Shown here piece by piece: positions 55,993 to 64,000 of a DNA stretch of 64,000 nt. This DNA comes from Isoetes taiwanensis (Eukaryota; Streptophyta; Lycopodiopsida; Isoetales; Isoetaceae): the NCBI GenBank assembly GCA_021234155.1, contig JAJEKV010000046.1, positions 8,811,012-8,875,011 on the forward strand. The letters are read 5' to 3'. Each line of letters starts with the position of its first letter. Position 1 is the first letter of the stretch. Under the pieces are notes generated by a model, which worked only from the letters and a program-made list of their open reading frames with translations, did not search any database and was not told the origin of the DNA. The translations under genes were made by a program, and so were the position numbers.

Positions 55993-57249
55993 ATGTAGAA
56001 TAGAATATGATTTTATCATCCACGGAGACCAACTGGCCTATGGGACCCAAGTACAAAGAGAGAGCAAGCAAGCGATACTACCGGGATTAAAACCCCACTC
56101 GAAGGGTTTTCGGGAAAACCTTTATAGCAATAAGGATGTCGACATCTTGCGCGCGCTTATATACATAATCACAAGTATAAAGGAGGTTAATGCGGACGGG
56201 GGGGGCATAAGCGAAGTCCACAGATCCATTACCTCCTGGGAGGTACGATCCCAACAAGCCTACAGAGGCCGCGGTGCTCATTAGTGCTCATGCAAGGCCT
56301 CGATGGGGCACAACTAACCGAAAACATACCGAGCCCGGATATGCCAGACACGGACACAGCCCGAGGGCGTGACTTTCATCTCAATGGGCGCTGGAGAGCA
56401 CCCGGCCGGAACCTGTCCACGCTGCCCCCGAATCCATATCCCCTCGTCTCAATGCGGGAGGTGTGCACAATGCGAATGGAAGCAATCACCCCGCTTTTTC
56501 ATGGGTAGATGGGTGAGTAGTGGTGTGGGCCCCGCAGCACACATGGGATTAACTCAGCTGCCGATAATTTGCCACCTTGACATGTGACCGTGGCCTCATC
56601 CCAAAGCTTGGCCATGAAGCAAGCATCCAAGAAATCTTTCAGGCAGCGTGTTCCCTCCGGTATGCTTTGGTCCACGCTCTGTGTACTGCACATTCTATAC
56701 TTGAGAACCACCGGGCTTGCTTGTCTTTCCGGCTAAAGCTTTGAGTCGCCAGGGCCCATCGCCCGCCAAAGCAAGGTTGGGCGGCCGGCTTCATCCATAG
56801 CCCACCACCTTCCTCGGAAGTAAATAATGTGACGCGTTCAGCGCCCCTCAGAATGGAAGGAAGCCCTTCTCTTGGAGCAAGATCGATATGGGATGGTGGA
56901 TTTCCTCGATTGCAGGGCCAAAGAAATACGTACATTTTTGCTCTAGATGGTTCCAAGTGGTGAGGGATATCAGCGGCCCCCACACTACGCCCCCATAGAG
57001 GAGGACCGTCTCAACCAAGGCCCTCGAACAAGTGTGCCTCGGTGACCCTGATGCATACAAATCAGCTTGTGATCAAGTATTTTGTACGTACATGTGGCTT
57101 TCCCAAACAAGTAGCTGGACCTGTAGCCCTGATGGATGCATCCCAAAGGTGTGGTAGTAGAAAAACTCAATGCCCAAATACTTATAAGATCGGTGCCACC
57201 TCCACTACCCCTCGGGTACCGGAGGGAAGACGCGGGTGCCGGATGGATG
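55993..57249 (-). pseudogene. LINE B, second copy: RT thumb to 3' end
   Basis: Minus strand from 57249: LISIWALSFSTTT-type remnant of YKYLGIEF (about 57165-57185), HTCSRALVETVLLYGGVVWGP, SLTTWNHLEQKC, GERRALA-like and SRKDKQARWFSSIE stretches, then a 3' UTR with the nested stem motif, GGGTCCCATAGGCC, TTGGTCTCCGTGG and a short TATTC tail at 55995-56005. Its start overlaps 10339-10520 of the first LINE B copy. At 57249 it joins chromovirus copy 3. Confidence 0.7.
56072..56137. repeat. Nested stem motif, locus 3
   Basis: Core GGGATTAAAACCCC and GGTTTTCGGGAAAACC. The outer stem is weak (GCGATA/TATAGC). It lies in the LINE B 3' UTR. Confidence 0.55.
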
Positions 57250-57372
57250 GGACTTCCCAAAACTGCTCCAAATCTAATTAAATAAAGGGTTAATTCTGCC
57301 TAACGCCGAAGTTTAGTAGAATTACAGCCTAGATTATCCAAATTGATTAAGTTTAGCCCATTTAGAACCCAT

Positions 57373-57446
57373 GTCTCACCGCGTCGCGCCCGGAGGGCGA
57401 GAAAATGAACTTTTCATTGCTCGATTGCAGGCTTAACGGTGAGAAC
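57373..57446 (+). repeat. Degenerate counterpart of hairpin H2 in copy 3
   Basis: GTCTCACCGCGTCGCGCC at the start and AACGGTGAGAAC at the end; the apical stem AAAATGAA/TTCATT is partly kept, and the length is 74 rather than 67. Confidence 0.6.
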
Positions 57447-57619
57447 CTCATATTTTCTTCACCAAATGATCTCCAAATTGTTGCAATAGGTTCATTAGCC
57501 CATCTTAGCATGCTCAAACCTAGAAGTAGTCTTCAAACTCTCAATTGCACCCTTTAATAGAACAGAATCACCCAATCTCGAAAAGTCTAGGTCACCCAAA
57601 AATTAGGGTTTTCCCTTTT

Positions 57620-57627
57620 TATAAATA
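57620..57627 (+). promoter_or_regulatory. TATA box of ORF B (copy 3)
   Basis: TATAAATA 117 bp before the ATG at 57737; conserved within disrupted surroundings. Confidence 0.55.
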
Positions 57628-57736
57628 GGTCCTCCATTTCTCATTTAGCACCACAAGTAGTTTGCTCTCCAACGCTTAAGCGTCTTTTCTCCAGGCGCTT
57701 ACGCATCCGTTCGATACTCTCTTCTTCGCTAGATCA

Positions 57737-59227
57737 ATGGCCCTTCTTGACTTGAGGCGATGAATACGGCCCGGTGCCCATGCATCTTTGCCGGATGTCA
57801 ACGACATCTTCCAAGTCTTTAAGGGAAAGAAATTGATATCCAAGCTTCACGCTAAATGCAACCCGGCATATAGGCAAGTGTTAGCGGTTTCAAGCTAAGG
57901 GTAGGACCCTCCCTTGTTCCAGGGTTCCCCTTGCATAGGATATTTCGTTTCCCATCCCATCCCTTGGCGACCTTGGGTGATGTCCCCAACATCGCCAAGT
58001 ACCTAACTAACAAACCAGAGGCTGCGGACTACATGGTCGACAAACATGGAACTGGGCATTTCTCCTACACCACCGCCCTAGCTATTTTTTCTTCTCCCCA
58101 CCGCCCGAAAACCCAATGGGGGCAACCTCTATCCCTCCGATGGAGGTGGACCCCATAGCAGCGCAAGCAGGGAGCAGATGCTTACTGCGACGCAAGAGCG
58201 AGGAAGGAGCAGAGGAAGAAGAAGAGGAGTCTGACGACAATAAGTACACCGAACTCGACTCCGGAGGAAGAAGCGGCAACAAGCGTAATGATGAGTCTGG
58301 TCAACTTCGGAAAGCAGAGCAGCGCATTCATCGAGTTGCTCCCCCACTTGGGCTAGGCATCACAAGCCTAGCCCTATCATCATCAAACGGGAGAGGAGTA
58401 TTTACTCCGGCGACATCCAGAACCTTCGAATCCGGGGGAGGGAGTCGGATTGATGAATCTGCGCCACCCGGCTACGGCGGTCCGACTTGGGCGACTTCGC
58501 CGTCCAGGAGCCTCCTGACTTTCGCTTCAAGTGAGGGAGGCCGACACCTACGAAGTCGACTTGACATCGGGGCCGCATCGGGCAAATGATGGGCGAACTG
58601 CCAATGGAGAGAGTTCCTGCGCCTCAAGAACAAATGGGGATGGTGGGAAGACCCGCGAGCATCTTAATGGCCGACCTTGACACCACCCCGGCAAGAGGAG
58701 CGGGGAATGCGACCTCAGCGAAGTCGACTCCCCACAATTGAAGACTACCGGAGCTCACGAGATAGAGGTTGGCGAATCTGTAGGAGGCTGACATAGAGCG
58801 AGAGGCCAAACAAGTGGAGAATCATCCGGCACGCTGTACGACCAGATCCACGAGGTACTACACTGCCCATTTGCTGCTGGATAAGAGAGTAAGGTGATAC
58901 ACACATAAGTTCAGCCCGTGAGGTGAGGAAGGGGTGTTCATCTTGATTGCACTCGGGCTTGGCGGGCATGCTCGAATAGCGGCAAGCGTCGACTATGCTG
59001 TCCTAGTCAAGAGGGCAATGGCACTTGACCTCTTCGACTTAGCCATACCCCATCGGCGGCTGGCCCGAGATTGGCGACCCGCCCTTACAGCCGGCCAGCG
59101 AGGGTGGAAGAGCTGGCGAGAGCCTTGCAGAGCGGCTTCGTCGGCATTGTCATCGAGGAACTTGGGTCATTGGGTAGGAGCGCCCAAGTTAAAAATTCCT
59201 TGAAGTCTTCTGCGATTCCAAGACTAG
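57737..59227 (+). pseudogene. ORF B of copy 3
   Basis: ATG 57737, stop region at 59225-59227. Fragments LGDVPNIAKYLTNK, PLGLGITSLAL, VDYAVLVKRAMALDLFDLAIPHRR are readable in three frames. It has too many frame breaks to code for anything as sequenced. Confidence 0.75.
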
Positions 59228-59448
59228 TTAGACTCTTGATCCAGGAGACTTTTGTACTAAAATATTATATAATATATGAATATAATTTACATTTGCACTT
59301 TAAATGTTTTGTTGATGTATTTTGCCCCACAACTATACCAACAAACATAAACAATACAAGAGAACAAGTAAAACTAACCATATAGCCATGAATTACTTGT
59401 GTATGCGCGGTTAGAGGCATAAGCTCGGAACGACAACGCCCAGACCAT

Positions 59449-61515
59449 ATGGAAGAAACGAGTCGCCCAGGCCACCTCCGGCAAAGGAACCCGTTTGGAA
59501 TTTGGACCCATGACCCCAGAAGGAAATATCCCAGGATGAGGGGCCGACCTTGGCGGATAAAGGCCTTGGCGGCAGCTGTAGCAAAGGCGGAGTTAGGTGG
59601 AGCAGCAGCTTCGATTCGCATAAGCTTACCGCGGCTTCAGGAGGAGCAGGAAGAGACAAGAAGAGGAACAAGAGAAGGAGATCCTCCAGCCCCGGAATCT
59701 TCCAACTCAAGCTCGATTCAGGCTTCCGTCCTCCGAGGGAAGACGAAGAAGCGGGCGGAAGGACCTAACAGGGGCGCAAGGCGAGGAACACTGCCGGATG
59801 CAAGGCGAGGACGCCATAGAAGGATCGACAAAGGGACACCGGGGCCTCGACTACCGAAGAAGGTAGATTCCGCACTAGGCAATGTATGGAAGGCCGAATG
59901 GAGCAGTTCTCGGGAGAACAGTCGGGATTAGAAGCGAGGCATGGTCGATCGAAATGAGTGAAATGCGGCAATGCTTATAGCATGAAGGATAAAGACAAAG
60001 GCGAGTGGCAACAACCAACTTGAAAGGAGTCATGGATTTGGTGGAAGGGTTATGCAAAGGCACATGGCTTAGCGGGGATGCTTGTAAGTTCAAGAAGTTT
60101 GCTAGAGCCTTCAAAGCCCATTACGTCCCAAGGGAACATAAGTCGATTATGATGCGGCCCGTTCTACAAGGTTTGCGGCAAGGCAACAAATCATCCGAAG
60201 TTTCATGGCTGAGGCTGTATGTACCAAAATTGGGCGAAGCATGCAGTAGAAAGCTATATTGAGGGGGCTGAATGAGGAGATCCGCCAACGGCGTGAGGGC
60301 AATAAACCCTAAGACGTTATCGAGCCGAAGTCCAAGGCTATAAGCTTGCAAAGGGCCGGGACCTGGAATAGCGGGCGGCGGCAGTATTTCGGGGATAAAG
60401 GCAAAGGCGACGGAAGCTATAGCCCTAGGGCAGCTGATCCAGTCCAGCTAGAACCCCATATGGTGGCAACCGGGGGCGGCGGGGAGAAAGAAGCGGTGTC
60501 CTTCAAGGACAAGCGGGGAGGGTCAAACTACTCCAAAGCGGTGCGATCCTTTTACGGCGTGCCCAGGAAAAGAGCGAGGAGTGCATAAAAGCGGCTTTGC
60601 TTCGTGCTTCAGCCAACCCTTAGAGACGTGGCCCCCCACGTCATGAGTGCGGCACTAAAAGCGAGTTGGGAGATTGGGACACTCTGTTCGACGACGACGG
60701 CGAGAAGGCCGTGACTACATTGAGGTGAAGTGTCATATCTTTGCCGCCAATGGAATCTGAGCAAGCAGAAACCCAAGATAAAGTAATTTCCACGAGGGAA
60801 GGCCAAGACCAAGTCCTTCATAGTCTTGATAGACTTTCGAAGTAGCCATAACTTTGCATCCCCAGAATGGTTCAAATGTTGAAGTTGAAACCATTAAAGT
60901 CAAAGCCAAAGGCCCGTTGTCTTAGCAAATTGGAGGCGGTAAAGCGCATCGGCGGGCAAGAGAATTAACCGGCGTCGACTTACCAGGGATTAATATCCGG
61001 ATGAGGCGAAATAATGGGCATTGGCAAGTCTGACTTGATCATAGGAATGGAGTACCTTGGACCAGCGGGGGCCATTATTGATTGTGGAAAGCGGAAGGTG
61101 ACCTTCCCAACACTCGGCAAGAAGATCATTGAGATCCGCGGGTAAAGAAGTTGTTCCCATCATGCGTGTATGTCTTTTAAACGCTTTGTTCAAGTGCATC
61201 AAGAGCGGCGGTAGCATCTTCAAGCTTGAGATTGATGAGCGAGTCGAAGAAAAGCAAAGAAGACAAGGTGCTCGGCAAGTTGCGAAGCAAATAGCTAAAG
61301 TTGATCACGGAGTTCCATGATCTCTTTCGGATGAGATCAAGCGGCTTCCTCCTGAGGAGTGAGTGTGAGATAAAGACTCGAACCCGGGGAACAAAAGCCG
61401 ACAAGCAAGGCTCCATACGGAATGATGGCGGCGAGGAGTTGGCGAACTGAAGAAGCAGTGCAATTGCTTGACCTAGGCTTCATTAGACCTAGTGTCTACG
61501 CCATTTGGGCGCCAT
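59449..61515 (+). pseudogene. gag-pro: gag and protease of copy 3
   Basis: ATG 59449 corresponds to copy 1 ATG 3127. [42 protein letters not shown] and the DNA of the protease region (60825-60870) are recognisable. The zinc knuckle (about 60595-60635) has lost its Cys pattern through indels. Confidence 0.8.
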
Positions 61516-63980
61516 TCTCTTTGTAAAGAAGAAGGATGGTAGTTTAAGGATGTGCATAGACTATAGGCGGTTGAACAAGCACACCATTAAGAACAAGTAT
61601 GCTCCCCGGTCGAGATGACTTGATGGATCAGCTCCAGGTGCAAAGGTCTTCTCAAAAATGCGACTTAAGGTCGGAGCTATCATCGATCGGGATAAAGGAA
61701 GAAGATATCCACAAGACCGCCGCCTTGAGGGCCTTGGTATGGGCATTATGAGTTCACGGTAATGCCTTTAAAACTATCGAATGACCCCGGCGTTCATGAG
61801 GCTCATGAGCGACATCTTCGAGGAGTTTTAGACACCTTTGTGATTGTATTCTTTGATGACATTTTGGTGTATAGCGATCCCTTGAAGAAGGATTACAAAC
61901 ACCAAGGAGAGTGCTAGAGAAGTTGAAGAGGCACCGGTTATGCATGGAAATTGTGAAAGTGTCACCGCCTTGAAGGGTGGAATACCCGGTCATGTGATCT
62001 CGGAAAAGGAATCTCGGCGGATCCAAAGGTAAGATTGAAGCCGCCATTCGGTGGCGGCGCCAAGAATGTGCATGAAGTCAAGTTTCTACCGGCCTGGCGG
62101 TACTACGGAAGTTAAGTGAAGAACTTTGCTAAGATAAGCGGCCCCGGATTAACGGACTTGACGAGGAGAAGGTGAAAGATTGGGCGAGCATTGGCACAAA
62201 ACCCAAAAGCAGGGATTTGAATTGTTGAAGGAAGCTTTAACAACCCCCGATCTTAACCTGCTTGGGACCGGGAGAAAGAAAGCTTGTGGCGTGCGAATCA
62301 CGAGTAAAGATAGCTACAAAAAAGTGCTCATGCAAGAAGAAGCGTGTGTGGCGTATGATTCGAGGAAGATGAATGGCGCGAACGCGGCTACCCCACCCAA
62401 TGATCGAGGGTTGTTTACTTGGTTGTCGGGGGCATTAAGAATTTGGAGGCACTATCTTTTGGGAAGGAAGTTCCAATTGGATCACGCACCGCCGAGCCTC
62501 CCGTATGTATTCTTGCCAACCACACCTCAACTGAGGCGAGAGAAGGTGGATGGAGTTCCTTGAAAAGTATGACTTTGATATAGTTTACAAGCCGGGGAAG
62601 CTCAATGTGGTAGCGGATATGCTTTCAAGGCATCCCCCGACAATTAGAGTGCATTGCAATGCAATTTCGACGCTCTCCAGCGACTTTGGTAAGAAGATTG
62701 AGGAGTCCTTGCCAACGGATGTGGATTTCAAAGGTATGGGCAAGCCTCTCTAGGGAGGCTAGAACAGGATAAGGATGGAAGCCTTTAAACATTATAAGAA
62801 GGAAGGCAACCTGTTATACCATAAGAACAAGTTGTCGCGTGCTCGGGAATCATCGGTAAAATTGATCCTCCATGACCGCCCAATAGCTGGCCATGGGGAT
62901 TCATGAAAACATATATTTCAAAGTCTTGCGATAGCTATTATTGGCCAGAATGAAAAAAGCAAGTAGCTTCGCTACATCAAGGAATGTCAGCTATGTCAGC
63001 GAGCGGCTGAGAACAACCGAATTCGGGAGCATTAGAGCCATTAGCGGTGCCAAGCGCCAAGTGGGAAGTGATCGACATGGATTTTATAACATGGCTTCCA
63101 AGGACAATAAGAGGGAAGGATGCCTTAATGGTAGTGGTCGACAAGTTGTCAAAGATGGCACACTTTGTGCCTTGCGGGACCACAGAACACGCTATGGATG
63201 CAACAAAGCTCTTCACCAAAGAGATCTTTAGGCTTCATGGCATGCCAAGGGAGATCATCTCCGGCGAGGATCGAAATTCATGAGCCTTTTGGCAAGACCT
63301 CTTTCACGACGATTGACCAAGCTATCCATGAGCGCGGCGTATCATCCTCGAGCCCAGGACGGATGGCCAAGCGGAGGAGGCGGATCAGCGGGATTTTGGA
63401 AGACATGCTTTCTGAAACTACGTCCGGAATAAGCAAGGTATGTGGGAAGAATTTATTCACTTGGTGGAGTTTGCATACAATAGCACCAAGCGGAATCATC
63501 CCAAATGTCGCCATTTATGATTAATTCGGCTATCTCGATTACTAACTCAGGACACTTGGCACAACCCCAGGTGTCAAAAGTAGAAGTTTAAAGCTGAGAT
63601 GTTGGCCGACATCACAGCGGCTTCGTGGAAGAGGTTCGAGGGTATCTGCTAGCAGCAAGGAGCCGACAAAAGAGCATCGCCGACAAGCATCGAACAGTCA
63701 GGGAGTTCGAAGTTGGCGACAATGTGTGGCTCAAGATCAAGGTGAAGCAGGCGAAGCTCAGGATCGGGAATTGCAAGAAGCTTGCTCCAAGGTGGGCTGG
63801 ACCTTTCAGAATAGTCAAGAGAGTAGGTAATCAATCCTACAAGCTAGACTTGCCAGCACACCTAAAGATTCATAAGGTCTTCCACGTGAGTTTGTTGAAG
63901 AAGCACACTCCAAATCCAGACGAAGTCTTGGACACTCAACGTTATTGGAAATAGCGGAGGCATTTGAAATAATTCCAGGT
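61516..63980 (+). pseudogene. pol: RT, RNase H, integrase of copy 3 (runs off the window)
   Basis: RT DNA with the FDD region at about 61850-61875; RNase H pieces KMNGANAATPPNDRG and [20 protein letters not shown]; integrase core DMDFITWLPRTIRGKDALMV (63076-63135); LAPRWAGPFRIVKRVG (63781-63830). The final 350 bp return to an open frame almost identical to copy 1. The chromodomain lies beyond the end. Confidence 0.82.
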
Positions 63981-64000
63981 TGATTCTTGATAAAGCTTTC

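Larger units (their letters stand above)
57250..64000 (+). mobile_element. Ty3/gypsy chromovirus copy 3, 5'-truncated, highly disrupted
   Basis: Colinear with copy 1 from about 908 to 7700. It starts 15 bp after the place of hairpin H1 and lacks LTR, PBS, ORF A and H1. Blocks almost identical to copy 1 (62640-62727; 63770-63935) alternate with blocks full of small indels, many reducing CAG to CG or GG. It continues past the window end. Confidence 0.9.

Overview
This window looks like nuclear DNA from a land plant with a large, repeat-choked genome. The grounds are a Met-tRNA type primer binding site (TGGTATCAGAGCC), Ty3/gypsy chromoviruses with an integrase chromodomain, a MULE and a hAT element with textbook 9-bp and 8-bp target duplications, a plant-like NECAP gene, and non-LTR elements with pentanucleotide tails. 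A seed-free plant such as a fern is possible, but no marker in the window proves it. I see no prokaryotic features, rRNA genes or CRISPR.

Layout. 1-10338: a Ty3/gypsy chromovirus (copy 1, + strand), complete from inside its first accessory gene to its 3' LTR. 10339-19500: an old LINE (B, - strand) interrupted by a younger LINE (A, + strand, 12157-17153), which itself carries a 736-bp hAT-type element inside its ORF1. 19500-24000: tandem and dispersed repeats, a decayed gypsy pol fragment and a LINE 3' end. 24005-34165: three copies of a 2-kb unit, the first split by a 3053-bp MULE, plus a block of ~430-bp tandem units with tRNA-like promoters. 34166-41502: chromovirus copy 2 (- strand), with the least damaged reading frames, a PBS and part of the 5' LTR, but truncated inside reverse transcriptase. 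41503-46550: repeats, a short LTR and a candidate MITE. 46555-54606: the one convincing host gene, an eight-exon NECAP-like gene (+). 54607-57249: flank plus the 3' half of a second LINE B. 57250-64000: chromovirus copy 3 (+), 5'-truncated and heavily disrupted.

The main discovery candidate is the chromovirus. Between its PBS and gag it carries two extra genes. ORF A ends in an ungapped histone H3 fold with several CENH3-like residues. ORF B is a conserved acidic protein I cannot assign. Each has its own TATA box, and upstream of each TATA box sits a pair of palindromes. The six intact palindromes are each exactly 67 nt, their apical stems differ in sequence between subfamilies while pairing is kept, and the two members of a pair lie 184-200 bp apart. 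A chromodomain (reader of H3 tails) at the end of pol and an H3-like protein in the same element suggest an element that manipulates chromatin; that function is inference.

Caution: copies 1 and 3 and LINE B share clustered indels in which CAG is often reduced to CG or GG, between blocks that are almost identical. Some of the apparent gene damage may therefore be a base-calling or consensus artefact at methylated CHG sites rather than biological decay.
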